DNA of 43,402 bases from Candidatus Binatota bacterium (GTDB lineage Bacteria; Desulfobacterota; Binatia; UBA1149), in assembly GCA_012960245.1 (NCBI GenBank), contig DUBO01000006.1, positions 1 through 43,402 on the forward strand, given 5' to 3'. Every line of letters starts with the position of its first letter. Positions within the stretch are counted from its first letter, which is position 1. A program made the position numbers and the translations under genes. Shown here in pieces: positions 1 through 8,758 of the stretch. The notes beneath the pieces were generated by a model, which was not told the DNA's origin, made no database searches, and saw only the letters and a list, made by a program, of their open reading frames with translations.

Positions 1-953
1 GTGACGGAAACGAGACCTGCAGCGCTACGCTCGACTGCCAGTCCGGCGCAGATCCATGCCCGGGACAGAGCTGCGACGAATCCGGCGACCAGTGTCTTAC
101 CGGCCCGGTGGCCATGATGGAAGCGGGCACGGTTCCGGTCGGTGGATCACCGGTTACCGTGTTGCTCGAAAACCTCTACAGCAGCCCGGTGGTGGCCTGC
201 ACGGTGCAGTACGCCAACAACACCACGCCGGTGGTAACACGCGTATCGGCCGTTGGGTCGTCCAGCTTCCAGGTACGACTACAGAACCCCTCTGGCGGCG
301 CGGTCGCCACGGACAACGTCAACTGCCTGGTCGTGGAGGAAGGCACGTGGACCATAGACGGGGTCAACATCGAGGCCCAGGCCTACCTGTCCACCGTAAC
401 CGACCGTAGGGGAAACTGGAACGGGCAATCCCAGTCCTACGGGCAGGCCTACACCAACCCGGTGGTCATCGGACAGGTGATGACCGAAAACGACGCCAAC
501 TGGTCGCACTTCTGGTCCAACGGCGGCTCCAGGCAGAGCCCGCCGTCGGCGACGACGCTGAACACCGGTAAGTCGGTCGGAGAAGACGGTGTTACGAGCC
601 GCGCCGACGAGACGGTAGGATTCATCGTGATCGAGGCCGGGCACGGTACCATCGGCGGCGTGGAGTTCGAGGCAGCGCTCGGAGCAGACACGGTGCGCGG
701 CACGGGCAACAATCCGCCCTACAGTTACTCCTACTCAACGCCGTTCTCGGCGGCCCCGACCGTGGCAGTAGCAAGCCAGTCGGCAATGGACGGCAACGAC
801 GGCTCATGGGCGCAGGCCCACGGTGCCACGTTGTCCAACGCCACCACGCTGTTCCTGTCAGTGGACGAAGACCAGGTCGGCGGCGCCGAGCGCAGGCACA
901 CCACGGAGCAAGTATCTTACGCGGTATTCGCCGGGCCGGTGGTCTACCCTTAG
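1..953 (+). CDS. Secreted repeat-containing surface protein, 3' part (5' end outside window)
   Basis: The reading frame is open from base 3 to the TAG at 951-953, so 316 residues are visible and the N-terminus lies upstream. The first ~33 residues are Cys-rich (about seven Cys, with CPGQSCDESGDQC), like the short disulfide-rich linkers of large extracellular proteins. The rest contains two related ~110-residue units and the end of a third. Recurring elements are VNCLVVEEGTWTIDGVNIEA and VGFIVIEAGHGTIGGVEFEA, ending at VSYAVFAGPVV. The composition (Gly, Ser, Thr, Asn rich, few Lys) fits an exported beta-sandwich protein; an H-type-lectin-like or other carbohydrate-binding fold is possible but not shown. 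No membrane anchor or sorting signal follows the last repeat. It converges with the tRNA-Ser gene across a GC-rich hairpin. Function not assigned. Confidence 0.75.
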   Translation, partial: DGNETCSATLDCQSGADPCPGQSCDESGDQCLTGPVAMMEAGTVPVGGSPVTVLLENLYSSPVVACTVQYANNTTPVVTRVSAVGSSSFQVRLQNPSGGAVATDNVNCLVVEEGTWTIDGVNIEAQAYLSTVTDRRGNWNGQSQSYGQAYTNPVVIGQVMTENDANWSHFWSNGGSRQSPPSATTLNTGKSVGEDGVTSRADETVGFIVIEAGHGTIGGVEFEAALGADTVRGTGNNPPYSYSYSTPFSAAPTVAVASQSAMDGNDGSWAQAHGATLSNATTLFLSVDEDQVGGAERRHTTEQVSYAVFAGPVVYP

Positions 954-958
954 ACCGC

Positions 959-982
959 CGCTCCGGCGTAACGCCCGGAGCG
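959..982. terminator. GC-rich hairpin between convergent genes (terminator-like, no U-tract)
   Basis: A perfect 8-bp inverted repeat, CGCTCCGG and CCGGAGCG, with an 8-nt loop lies 6 nt after the stop of the surface-protein gene and 9 nt before the CCA end of the minus-strand tRNA-Ser. No run of T follows on either strand, so it is at best a weak bidirectional terminator or an RNA 3'-end stabiliser. Confidence 0.45.
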
Positions 983-990
983 ATAAAGAG

Positions 991-1080
991 TGGCGGAGGG
1001 GGGGAGATTCGAACTCCCGAATCCTTGCGGATTGCCGGTTTTCAAGACCGGTGCCTTCAACCGGACTCGGCCACCCCTCC
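991..1080 (-). tRNA. tRNA-Ser(UGA)
   Basis: On the minus strand this 90-nt segment folds as a class II tRNA. The acceptor GGAGGGG pairs with the 3' CCCCTCC, followed by G and an encoded CCA. The anticodon stem CCGGT/ACCGG encloses loop CTTGAAA, giving anticodon TGA (reads UCA/UCG). A long variable arm (AATCCGCAAGGATT) identifies tRNA-Ser, and the T-arm carries GTTCGAATC. It lies 50 bp downstream of serS on the same strand, so it may be co-transcribed with its cognate synthetase. Confidence 0.97.
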
Positions 1081-1130
1081 CTGTTCACCCTGCGTGCTGC
1101 GAAAGTAGACCTGCTAGCTCTTCCCTTTCT

Positions 1131-2399
1131 TCAGGAGATGACCTGCTGCCCACCCATGTACGGCTGCAATACTTCGGGGACGTCCACCGTGCCGTCAGCG
1201 CGCTGGTAGGTCTCCAGCACTGATATGAGCACGCGTGGCAGTGCCAGTCCTGAACCGTTGAGCGTGTGCACGAGCGCCGGCTTGTCCTTGCCTGCCTTGA
1301 AGCGGATGTTGGCGCGACGGGCCTGGAAGTCGCGGAAGTTCGAACAGGAACTCACTTCCAGCCATTCCTCGCAGCCAGGAGCCCACATCTCCACGTCGTA
1401 CTTCATGGCGGCCACGAAACTCAGGTCGCCAGTGCACATCTGTATTACGCGCCAGGGTATGCCCAGGCGGCGTGATACCTCCTCTGCGTTGCCCAGCAGT
1501 TCGAGCAACTGGGCGTCCGAGCTGTCTGGGTGAACGAAACGCACCATCTCCACCTTGTCGAACTGGTGGCCGCGCTTGATGCCGCGCACGTCGCGGCCGG
1601 CCGACATCTTTTCGCGACGAAAACACGGCGTGAAGGCCACGTGTTTTATTGGCAGCGAATCGGCCGACAGCACCTCGTCGCGGTACATGTTGGTCACTGG
1701 CACCTCGGCGGTAGGCACCCACCAGAAGTCTTCCTCTATGTCGCGGTAAAGATTGTCGCCGAACTTGGGCAGGTTGCCGGTGCCCAGCAGACACTCGCCG
1801 CGCACCATGGCCGGCGGGTAGACCTCGCTGTAACCGTGCTCACGGCTGTGCAGGTCGAGCATCCAGCTGATGAGCGCGCGCTGCAGACGGGCGCCGTCGC
1901 CTCGCAACAGGTAGAAACGCGTGCCCGAGATTTTTACGCCACGGTCAAAGTCGATTATCCCCAGGCGCTCGCCCAGCTCCCAGTGCGGCAGCGGCGTAAA
2001 GTCGAACTCGCGGCGCGCGCCTTCTTCGCGCAACACCAGGTTCTGCTCTTCGCCCTCACCCACCGGGACGTCCTCGTGGGGAAAGTTGGGCAGCTCGAGC
2101 ATGGCGACCTCAAAGCTGCCGGCGACCTCGGCGAGATCTTTTTCGGCAGCGCCCATGCGCTCGCCCAACTCTCGCACCTCGGCCTTGGCCGCTTCCTGCT
2201 CCGGGCCTGGCGGCATAGCGCCGATGGTCTTCGAGCGAGTCTTGCGATCCGCGCGCATCTGTTCGGCCGCGGCTATCAGTTCGCGGCGGCGCGCGTCGAG
2301 TTCGACCACGGCCGTCAGCTGCTCGCGCTCGCAGCCCACCAGGGCCAGGCGGTCGGCTGCTGCCGCGGGGTCTTCGCGTATAAGCTTTATGTCGAGCAT
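1131..2399 (-). CDS. serS: Seryl-tRNA synthetase
   Basis: Cytosolic class II synthetase that charges tRNA-Ser (and tRNA-Sec where present) with serine. The 422-residue length is normal. Residues 1-110 form the N-terminal helical arm that grips the long variable arm of tRNA-Ser. The catalytic core follows, with motif 2 around FRRE at 260-263 and motif 3 NGSGLALPRVL starting near 381. The ATG at 2397-2399 gives the family-typical start MLDIKLIRED. It lies 21 bp downstream of yraN and 50 bp upstream of tRNA-Ser(UGA), all on the minus strand. Because SerRS also supplies Ser-tRNA(Sec), it would serve the selenoprotein predicted at 38861-39370. Confidence 0.98.
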   Translation of the reverse strand: MLDIKLIREDPAAAADRLALVGCEREQLTAVVELDARRRELIAAAEQMRADRKTRSKTIGAMPPGPEQEAAKAEVRELGERMGAAEKDLAEVAGSFEVAMLELPNFPHEDVPVGEGEEQNLVLREEGARREFDFTPLPHWELGERLGIIDFDRGVKISGTRFYLLRGDGARLQRALISWMLDLHSREHGYSEVYPPAMVRGECLLGTGNLPKFGDNLYRDIEEDFWWVPTAEVPVTNMYRDEVLSADSLPIKHVAFTPCFRREKMSAGRDVRGIKRGHQFDKVEMVRFVHPDSSDAQLLELLGNAEEVSRRLGIPWRVIQMCTGDLSFVAAMKYDVEMWAPGCEEWLEVSSCSNFRDFQARRANIRFKAGKDKPALVHTLNGSGLALPRVLISVLETYQRADGTVDVPEVLQPYMGGQQVIS

Positions 2400-2420
2400 A
2401 GTCTTGCCAGCCTGGGCAGA

Positions 2421-2819
2421 TCAGTCTTCGGGAGCACAATCGAAAGCGTCAACCACGTGTACGCACTCGAGGCTGCCGCCCTCAACGGCCACCACGTCAA
2501 AGCGCGCGGCCCGATCCAGACCATGGTGCCTCGCCAGCCATTCGACCGCAACGCGCGATACCTGCTTACGCTTTCGCTGGTCTACCGCCGCGAGAGCAGA
2601 GTCGAGGTCGGCCCTGAGTTTTACCTCCACGAACACCAGCTCCTCGCCGTCCAGGGCCACGAGGTCGATCTCGCCCGAAGTGAGCCTGGCGTTGCGGTCA
2701 AGCACTCGCATGCCGGCACGCTCAAGACACTCGGCCGCCGCATCCTCACCGGCCCGGGCCAGGCGTAGGCGCCTTTGGCCAAGGCTCTCGGCCTTCTGTC
2801 TTTTGTCCTGTCCGGCCAT
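2421..2819 (-). CDS. yraN: UPF0102 family protein YraN (putative endonuclease fold)
   Basis: A 132-residue member of the YraN/UPF0102 family, which has a restriction-endonuclease-like fold; its cellular role is not established. The family signature GEIDLVALDGEELVFVEVK carries the Glu, Asp and Glu-x-Lys residues that form the PD-(D/E)XK-like site. The frame is open up to 2867, but I prefer the ATG at 2817-2819. A strong -10/-35 pair lies at 2838-2867, so an upstream start would fall inside the promoter. The ribosome-binding site is weak. First gene of the yraN-serS-tRNA-Ser unit, divergent from gatC. Confidence 0.9.
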   Translation of the reverse strand: MAGQDKRQKAESLGQRRLRLARAGEDAAAECLERAGMRVLDRNARLTSGEIDLVALDGEELVFVEVKLRADLDSALAAVDQRKRKQVSRVAVEWLARHHGLDRAARFDVVAVEGGSLECVHVVDAFDCAPED

Positions 2820-2837
2820 CACTACACCATCCCGGCA

Positions 2838-2867
2838 AATATACCTTCCACGCCAACCCGCTCTCAA
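2838..2867 (-). promoter_or_regulatory. Sigma-70-type promoter for yraN-serS-tRNA-Ser
   Basis: On the minus strand TTGAGA (2862-2867) and TATATT (2838-2843) are separated by 18 bp, each matching 5 of 6 consensus bases. Transcription would start near 2831, giving a ~12-nt leader to the yraN ATG at 2819. This placement decides the yraN start. Confidence 0.6.
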
Positions 2868-2912
2868 GGGCCGGGATGTAATTTTCGAGGCGCCGTGTTA
2901 AACAGCGAGAAT

Positions 2913-3200
2913 ATGAAGATTTCGCAGGCCGAGGTTCGCCGCGTGGCCACGCTGGCCCGGGTGGAACTGGATGACGACGAGCTCGAAAGCGTGGGGCGCG
3001 ACCTCAACCGCATACTCGACTACGTGGCTAAGCTGGACGAGCTCGACACCAGCACGGTAGAGCCCACCGCCCAGGTGGTCGACTTTGCCGCGCCCATGCG
3101 AACCGACGAGGTCACCAACAAGCCAGCCCCCGAGGACGCCGTGGCCAACGCGCCGCGCAGCGACAAGAACTTCTTCGTCGTGCCCAGCATAATCGAGTAG
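2913..3200 (+). CDS. gatC: Asp-tRNA(Asn)/Glu-tRNA(Gln) amidotransferase subunit C
   Basis: Small GatCAB subunit (95 residues, typical length) that wraps the GatA-GatB interface and stabilises the complex. It begins MKISQAEVRRVATLARVELD and contains the characteristic segments RILDYVAKLDELDT and FFVVPSIIE at the C-terminus. The ATG at 2913 gives the family-typical start; an in-frame GTG at 2895 is a weaker alternative. First gene of gatC-gatA-gatB-unknown; gatA begins 15 bp downstream. Divergent from yraN. I did not find a convincing promoter for this strand in the ~90-bp gap. Confidence 0.96.
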   Translation: MKISQAEVRRVATLARVELDDDELESVGRDLNRILDYVAKLDELDTSTVEPTAQVVDFAAPMRTDEVTNKPAPEDAVANAPRSDKNFFVVPSIIE

Positions 3201-3215
3201 AAAGGGTCACACGCC

Positions 3216-4727
3216 GTGTCCGAACTCACCAACGAACTCACCGACCTCGGAGTTGCCCAGGCATCGCAGGGGCTGGCAGCCCGCGATGTAAGTTCTGAGG
3301 AACTCACCCGTGCCTTCCTCGAGCGAACGCTTGCGCTGGACCAGGGCACAAGCCAGGCGATCGGCGCCTACCTGGAGCTCAGCGCCGAATCGGCGCTCGA
3401 CCAGGCCCGCGCCGCCGACGCCCTGCTCGCCAGCGGAGACCCGACCACCCCACTCACGGGCGTACCCATAGCCCTGAAAGACATCTTCATCACCCGCGAC
3501 CTGGCCACCACCTGCGCGTCCAGAATACTCGCCGGCTTCAAACCCAGGTTTGACGGTACGGTGGTGGCGCGCCTGCGCGAAGCCGGGGCCGTGATAACCG
3601 GCAAGCTCAACATGGACGAGTTTGCCATGGGCTCATCGACCGAAAACTCGGCGCTGGGCACCACCCGCAACCCGTGGAACCGTGACTGCGTGCCCGGCGG
3701 CTCGTCGGGTGGCTCGGCGGCGGCGGTGGCCGCGCGCATGGTACCGGGCAGCTTCGGCACCGACACCGGCGGCTCGATCAGGCAGCCGGCAGCGCTTTGC
3801 GGAGTGGTCGGCATGAAGCCCACCTACGGACGTGTGAGCCGCTACGGGGTGATAGCCTTCGCCTCGTCGCTCGACCAGGTCGGCCCGCTGGCCAACAGCG
3901 TTGAAGACACCGCCCTGCTGTTCGAGGCAGTGGCCGGACACGACCCGCGCGACTCGACCTCCATTCCGCAGCCGGCGCCCGACTGCCGCGGCTCCTTGCA
4001 CGACGGCGCAAAAGGGCTGCGCGTCGGAGTGCCCCGCGAATACTTCGGCGAGGGCCTGGACCCCGAGGTCGAAAAATCGGTGCGCGCACTGCTGGCCGCG
4101 TTAGAACGCGACGGCGCGAGCCTGGTTGAAGTGGAGCTGCCACACACCGAGTACGCGGTGGCCACCTACTATATCGTGGCCACGGCCGAGGCTTCTTCGA
4201 ACCTGGGCCGCTACGACGGCGTGCGCTACGGCTTACGCGAAGGCGAGGACGGCGGACTCACTAACATGTACGGGGCGAGTCGCGACGCCGGATTTGGCGC
4301 CGAGGTAAAGCGCCGCATCGTGCTGGGCAGCTACGCGCTGTCGGCCGGCTACTACGATGCTTACTACCTCAAGGCCATGAAAGTGCGCACGCTCATTCGC
4401 CGCGACTTCGAACAGGCCTTTGAGAACTGCGACGTCCTGCTCACGCCGACCTCGCCCGACACGGCGTTTGAACTCGGCTCGCGCACCGACGATCCCCTGA
4501 AGATGTACATGAGCGACGTGCTCACCATTCCCTGCAACCTTGCCGGACTGCCCGGCCTGTCGCTGCCCTGCGGGCTCGACTCCAAGGGCCTGCCCATAGG
4601 CGCGCAGCTGCTGGCTCCGCCACTGGCCGAGCCCTTGTTGTTCAGGGCGGCACGGGCCTGCGAAAAACTCATCGGTTTTGACCAGCGACCTCCCGAACAA
4701 GACCTGGCCGGGGGCGCCGGCAAATGA
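3216..4727 (+). CDS. gatA: Asp-tRNA(Asn)/Glu-tRNA(Gln) amidotransferase subunit A
   Basis: Glutaminase subunit of GatCAB: it hydrolyses glutamine and feeds ammonia through a channel to GatB. It is an amidase-signature protein of 503 residues. The Ser-cisSer-Lys triad is visible: Lys88 in [10 protein letters not shown], Ser163 in GGSSGGS and nucleophile Ser187 in [10 protein letters not shown]. The start is GTG at 3216, 15 bp after gatC. The stop overlaps the gatB start as ATGA (4724-4727), implying translational coupling. A complete GatCAB implies that the organism makes Gln-tRNA and/or Asn-tRNA by the indirect transamidation route. Confidence 0.98.
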   Translation: MSELTNELTDLGVAQASQGLAARDVSSEELTRAFLERTLALDQGTSQAIGAYLELSAESALDQARAADALLASGDPTTPLTGVPIALKDIFITRDLATTCASRILAGFKPRFDGTVVARLREAGAVITGKLNMDEFAMGSSTENSALGTTRNPWNRDCVPGGSSGGSAAAVAARMVPGSFGTDTGGSIRQPAALCGVVGMKPTYGRVSRYGVIAFASSLDQVGPLANSVEDTALLFEAVAGHDPRDSTSIPQPAPDCRGSLHDGAKGLRVGVPREYFGEGLDPEVEKSVRALLAALERDGASLVEVELPHTEYAVATYYIVATAEASSNLGRYDGVRYGLREGEDGGLTNMYGASRDAGFGAEVKRRIVLGSYALSAGYYDAYYLKAMKVRTLIRRDFEQAFENCDVLLTPTSPDTAFELGSRTDDPLKMYMSDVLTIPCNLAGLPGLSLPCGLDSKGLPIGAQLLAPPLAEPLLFRAARACEKLIGFDQRPPEQDLAGGAGK

Positions 4728-6184
4728 GCCACTACGAGCAGGGCGACTGGGAAGCCGTCATCGGCATAGAAACGCACGTTCAGATGCTCACCCGCAGCAA
4801 GTTGTTCTGCGGGTGCTCGGCCAGCTTTGGTGCCCAGCCCAACGAGCACACCTGCCCGGTGTGCCAGGGCATGCCCGGCGTACTGCCGGTGGTAAACGCG
4901 CAGGCGGTTGAATACGCGGTGATGGCCGCGCTGGCGCTGGGGGGCGAGGTGCAGCCCACCAGCCGCTGGGCGCGAAAGAACTACTTCTACCCCGACCTCC
5001 CCAAGGCCTACCAGGTATCGCAGTACGAACTGCCCTACTGCCTGGGCGGGCAGGTCACGCTGGTGACCGACGGTGAAGAACGCAACATCACGCTCACGCG
5101 CATACACATGGAAGAAGATGCCGGCAAGAGCATCCACGACGCGCACTCGGATTTTTCTTACGTCGACCTTAACCGCGCTGGCGTGCCACTGATGGAGATC
5201 GTCAGTGAGCCCGAGATCCGCTCGGCGGCAGAGTCGGCAGCCTACATGCGCAAGCTGAGGACGGTGGTGCGCTGGCTGGGCATCTGCGACGGCAACATGA
5301 ACGAGGGCAGCATGCGCTGCGACGCCAACGTGTCACTGCGCAAGCGCGGCACGAGCGAGCTCGGAACGCGCGCCGAGGTAAAAAACATGAACAGCTTCCG
5401 CGCCGTCGAACGCGCGGTCAACTACGAGATCGAGCGCCAGGCCGAGTTGCTCAACGCCGGAGAAGAGATCACCCAGGAAACGCGCCTCTGGGACGCCGAC
5501 CACGGCGTCACCCGCTCCATGCGCAGCAAGGAAGAAGCACACGACTACCGATATTTTCCTTGCCCCGACCTGCTACCGCTGGTCATTGCCGACGAACTCG
5601 TCGAAAGAGTGCGAGCCGCATTACCCGAGCTGCCCGACACCAGGCGCGCACGCTTCGTGGAAAGCTACGATCTTTCGGCCTACGACGCCGAGGTGTTAAC
5701 GGCCAGCCGGGAACTGGCCGATTACTACGAGGCCGCCGTGGCCGCGCACGACAACCCCAAGCTGGTGGCCAACTGGGTGATGGGCGACGTGCTCCGCGCT
5801 ACCCGGGAGGCCGCGGGCGAAGGCGAGGTTGATTACTCGCGCATACCACTGGCCCCCGAACGCCTGGGCGCACTGCTGGCGCTCGTCGACGACGGCAGCA
5901 TAAGCGGCAAGATCGCGAAAACCGTTTTCGACCGCATGCTCACGGACAGCGACGACCCCGCCGACATCGTCAAGAGAGAGGGCCTGGCGCAGGTCAGCGA
6001 CTCGGGCCAACTCGAAGCCTGGATAGCCGAGGTCGTGGACGGCAATCCCGACAAGGTCGAGGACTACCGCGGCGGCCGCGACAAGCTGCTGGGCTGGTTC
6101 GTGGGGCAGGTCATGCAACTGAGCCGCGGGCAGGCGAATCCCGGCGAGGTCAACCGCCTGCTGCGCGAACGACTGGCGGGCTGA
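4724..6184 (+). CDS. gatB: Asp-tRNA(Asn)/Glu-tRNA(Gln) amidotransferase subunit B
   Basis: Kinase/transamidase subunit of GatCAB. It phosphorylates the misacylated aminoacyl group on tRNA and transfers ammonia to form Gln-tRNA(Gln) or Asn-tRNA(Asn). The 486-residue length is typical. The N-terminal cradle has the family zinc knuckle with Cys29, Cys31, Cys44 and Cys47, and the core contains VIGIETHVQ and the [14 protein letters not shown] segment. The C-terminal ~150 residues form the helical and YqeY-like tail domains that contact the tRNA. Its ATG overlaps the gatA stop by 4 bp. A further co-directional gene starts 6 bp after its TGA. Confidence 0.98.
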   Translation: MSHYEQGDWEAVIGIETHVQMLTRSKLFCGCSASFGAQPNEHTCPVCQGMPGVLPVVNAQAVEYAVMAALALGGEVQPTSRWARKNYFYPDLPKAYQVSQYELPYCLGGQVTLVTDGEERNITLTRIHMEEDAGKSIHDAHSDFSYVDLNRAGVPLMEIVSEPEIRSAAESAAYMRKLRTVVRWLGICDGNMNEGSMRCDANVSLRKRGTSELGTRAEVKNMNSFRAVERAVNYEIERQAELLNAGEEITQETRLWDADHGVTRSMRSKEEAHDYRYFPCPDLLPLVIADELVERVRAALPELPDTRRARFVESYDLSAYDAEVLTASRELADYYEAAVAAHDNPKLVANWVMGDVLRATREAAGEGEVDYSRIPLAPERLGALLALVDDGSISGKIAKTVFDRMLTDSDDPADIVKREGLAQVSDSGQLEAWIAEVVDGNPDKVEDYRGGRDKLLGWFVGQVMQLSRGQANPGEVNRLLRERLAG

Positions 6185-6190
6185 GGCATC

Positions 6191-7378
6191 ATGCCAACGG
6201 GCCCGCGAAGAGTAGTCGTGCTGCTGGTCGCCCTGGCGGCCGTTGCTTTGCTCGTGCTCTTGCTCAACCGCGAGCAGCCCGGTGACACCCCCTCCCCCGT
6301 CGCAGACGAGATCGCCAAGCCAACTCCGGCCGATCACGGCGGCAGGCCCGAACCGCCAGCCGAGTTCAAGGTGGTACCCGGGCCGGCTCCCCCGCCGGCT
6401 GGCGATTCGGCCGGCTCGCAACAAGCCAACGATCAACAGGGCCACGACCAGGACGGCGCCGTTCAGGATTTCAAGAAACTCAACCGCTACCCGGCTTCGT
6501 CGCGCCGGCTTACCGGAGACTCTGCCGATCTGCTCAACCCCAACTCCCGCTACGAAAGACGGCAGCTGCTTGCCGACGGCGAGGCCAACGCCGACATGAG
6601 CTGGGAGGTGCTGCTGACCGCCGACCGTTATTTTGTGCGCGGCCGTGAGCCACTAGAAGTCTCGCTAGCGCTCTGGCACGAGAACCGAGAGGTAGTGCCG
6701 CGCCGCGTGGTGATGACGGCGAGCAGGCTGGACGTGGACAACACGGTGTCGTTGTCACTTCAGAGAGATGGCAGCGGTTGGTCTGCGCAGCTGTTTCCCG
6801 CCCAGCACTGGCCCGGCTACGTCGGCGAGCTTCGCGTGGAGGCGACGTTTTCTGCGACCGGCCTGGCCCAGCAGACCGGCTCGCTGGTCTTCTACTTCAC
6901 CTCGCCCGGGCAGCTGCCCGGCGAGTTTACCGGTGAGTTCAGCGATCGCCTGTCGGCGGGCGACCTGCTGGTCGATGTCGGCATGAGGGTAGACCAGCAG
7001 GGGCGATACCGGGTGGAGGCCAACCTGTTTGACGTGGCGGGCAAGCCCGTGGCCTGGGCTTCGTTCGAAGACGAGCTGCGCACCGGGCTGCAAGGCGTGC
7101 CCTTGAAATTCTACGGGCTGGTCTTCCACGACGCCGGCGCTACCGGCCCCTTCGTGCTGCGACAGCTGCGCGGCTACCGCCTCCGCCGCGGCGGCTCGCC
7201 TCACCGCCAGGACATGGCCGACTACCCGGGCGAGTACTACCTCGCCGGTCACTACGAGCCAACCGATTTCACCACCGCGGAGTACAGCAGCCCGTGGAAG
7301 AAACGTATGCTCGAGTTTTACAAGGAAGCCCTGGCGCGTGGGGTCAAGCTCGGTCAAGCCGGGGCCAGGGACGAGTAG
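6191..7378 (+). CDS. Unrecognised membrane-anchored (probably periplasmic) protein in the gatCAB operon
   Basis: A 395-residue protein that I do not recognise. Residues ~8-26 form one strongly hydrophobic segment (VVVLLVALAAVALLVLLL) without an obvious signal-peptidase site, so it looks like an N-terminal anchor. Residues ~27-95 are a Pro/Ala/Asp/Gln-rich linker. The remaining ~290 residues are predicted beta-rich, with phrases such as YFVRGREPLEVSLAL and LLVDVGMRVDQQGRYRVEAN that resemble Ig-like or macroglobulin-like sandwich domains. The extreme C-terminus is charged. A GAGG ribosome-binding site precedes the ATG at 6191, only 6 bp after the gatB stop, so it is almost certainly co-transcribed with gatCAB. 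The link to tRNA amidation is unexplained and may simply be positional. Confidence 0.85.
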   Translation: MPTGPRRVVVLLVALAAVALLVLLLNREQPGDTPSPVADEIAKPTPADHGGRPEPPAEFKVVPGPAPPPAGDSAGSQQANDQQGHDQDGAVQDFKKLNRYPASSRRLTGDSADLLNPNSRYERRQLLADGEANADMSWEVLLTADRYFVRGREPLEVSLALWHENREVVPRRVVMTASRLDVDNTVSLSLQRDGSGWSAQLFPAQHWPGYVGELRVEATFSATGLAQQTGSLVFYFTSPGQLPGEFTGEFSDRLSAGDLLVDVGMRVDQQGRYRVEANLFDVAGKPVAWASFEDELRTGLQGVPLKFYGLVFHDAGATGPFVLRQLRGYRLRRGGSPHRQDMADYPGEYYLAGHYEPTDFTTAEYSSPWKKRMLEFYKEALARGVKLGQAGARDE

Positions 7379-7521
7379 CCGCAGGTCAGGCGAGCAGCGC
7401 GTACCGCGCGATCGACCATCGACGAGCCCATCCAGGTCCACAACGGGATGGCCAGGTAGAAGGCGAAGCGGGTGAGCGCCCTCTGAGTCGCCGGCACCGC
7501 AATCGCGGAGGCTTCGCTCAT
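7354..7521 (-). CDS. Possible small membrane protein (low confidence)
   Basis: The 211 bp between the gatCAB-operon gene and adh hold no clear gene. One minus-strand frame could encode 55 residues starting MSEASAIAVPATQRALTRF, with one moderately hydrophobic stretch (FAFYLAIPLWTWMG). A weak GAGAA precedes the ATG at 7519-7521, and the 3' end overlaps the convergent gene by 25 bp. It lies downstream of adh on the same strand. I found no family resemblance, so it may be a chance frame in GC-rich DNA. Confidence 0.25.
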   Translation of the reverse strand: MSEASAIAVPATQRALTRFAFYLAIPLWTWMGSSMVDRAVRAARLTCGYSSLAPA

Positions 7522-7589
7522 CGCCAGTTCTCTACCGCGTGTGCGCCGCCCTCCCCAGTTCGGCGCGCGCACAATAATCACGATGTCGT

Positions 7590-8678
7590 TCAGTCGTAGG
7601 TAATAACCGAACGGATGACGTCGCCCTCGAGCATGGCGGTAAAAGCGTCGTTGACGTCTTCGAGCTTGATCCGCTGCGACACCATACCCTCGAGATCAAG
7701 CTTACCTTCCTTGGCGAAGTTGATGAACTTGACGAAGTCGGTGCGCACGTTGGCCGAGCCGTAGATCGTGCCCACGATGCGCTTGTTCTCAAGCGGCAGC
7801 AGGGCCGAGGGTATGCTGCACTCGTCGAGGTAGCTGGGGATGCCCACCCAGATGACCGAACCGCCCGGGCGGGTGATGTCGTAGGCCTGCCGCTGCAACA
7901 CGGGCACGCCGACCACCTCGAAGGCGTAGTCGGCGCCGCGGCCGTCAGTCAGGCCCTTGACGAACTCGCCCAGGTCCTCGTCGTTGGGGTTCACCGAGTG
8001 GGTCGCACCAAAATTTATCGAAGCGCTACGCTTGGATTCGTTCAAGTCGACGGCGATGATCTGCTCGGCACCCGCGACACGACAGCCCTGGATAACGGCC
8101 TGTCCCACGCCTCCGCAGCCTATCACCACGCAGGTGCTGCCGGCCTTGACCTCGGCGGCAAACAAGGCGGCACCAACACCCGTGGTGACGCCGCAACCAA
8201 CCAAAGCAGCCTGCTCAAGCGAAAAATCTGCGGGTATCTTTACCAGCGCCGCCTCGTGCACGACGGTCTCCTCGGCAAAAGTGGCCAGGCCGCCGGGTCC
8301 ACAGAGCAGGGGGCTGCCATCCTGGCGGCTGAAGGGAAAACGGCCCATGCCGATCTCCAGTGCTTTTTCGCAGACGAAGGCCTGGTCGTTTTTACAGTAG
8401 AAACACTCGCCGCAGGTGGGCACGAAACTGCCGATCACATGGTCGCCGGTCTCCAGGCCGTAGTCGTTCTTACCGGCCGACACGACCACTCCAGCGCCCT
8501 CGTGGCCGAGGATGGCCGGCGGCGGCAGCGGCAGTTTGCCCTGCCAGATCGAGACATCTGAGTGGCAAACCCCGGTGGCGCCCCACTTGACGTGTACTTC
8601 GTTATCCCCGGGATCGGCGAGGTTTACGTCCTCGATCACCATGGGCTCGTTATTTGCCAGCATTATCGCAGCTTTCAT
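7590..8678 (-). CDS. Zinc-dependent alcohol dehydrogenase (MDR superfamily, class III-like)
   Basis: Medium-chain NAD-dependent alcohol dehydrogenase of 362 residues, oxidising alcohols or thiol adducts in the cytosol. Catalytic zinc ligands are visible as Cys38 (GVCHSD), His59-Glu60 (LGHE) and Cys162 (VGCGVTTG). The structural zinc lobe has Cys89, Cys92, Cys95 and Cys103 in the C-x2-C-x2-C-x7-C pattern. The Rossmann motif GCGGVG is at 187-192, and Asp211 at the end of the second strand favours NAD+ over NADP+. Class III-like enzymes include glutathione- and mycothiol-dependent formaldehyde dehydrogenases and long-chain alcohol dehydrogenases; the substrate cannot be told from sequence. There is no clear ribosome-binding site at the ATG. 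It lies 80 bp downstream of argJ. Confidence 0.93.
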   Translation of the reverse strand: MKAAIMLANNEPMVIEDVNLADPGDNEVHVKWGATGVCHSDVSIWQGKLPLPPPAILGHEGAGVVVSAGKNDYGLETGDHVIGSFVPTCGECFYCKNDQAFVCEKALEIGMGRFPFSRQDGSPLLCGPGGLATFAEETVVHEAALVKIPADFSLEQAALVGCGVTTGVGAALFAAEVKAGSTCVVIGCGGVGQAVIQGCRVAGAEQIIAVDLNESKRSASINFGATHSVNPNDEDLGEFVKGLTDGRGADYAFEVVGVPVLQRQAYDITRPGGSVIWVGIPSYLDECSIPSALLPLENKRIVGTIYGSANVRTDFVKFINFAKEGKLDLEGMVSQRIKLEDVNDAFTAMLEGDVIRSVITYD

Positions 8679-8692
8679 AATGCCGGAATCTA

Positions 8693-8722
8693 CCCCCCCG
8701 CCCCTGCCAACAAAAGGGGGGG
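8693..8722 (-). terminator. Poly-C/poly-G hairpin between argJ and adh
   Basis: Seven C (8693-8699) and seven G (8716-8722) can pair around a 16-nt loop in the argJ-adh gap. No T-run follows, so it could be a weak terminator of argJ or a structured adh leader rather than a strong intrinsic terminator. Confidence 0.3.
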
Positions 8723-8758
8723 CCAGGTACTTTTTGCCTTAAAGCTGCCTGTCCCCGT

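Noticed and set aside
1530..2768. 412-residue plus-strand open frame
   Set aside because: Shadow of serS and yraN on the other strand; no family resemblance, and the composition is typical of antisense frames in GC-rich DNA.
7522..7581. Peptide IIVRAPNWGG on the minus strand, like the N-terminus of LPS heptosyltransferases
   Set aside because: The similarity ends after about nine residues and the frame closes within 75 codons; I treat it as chance.
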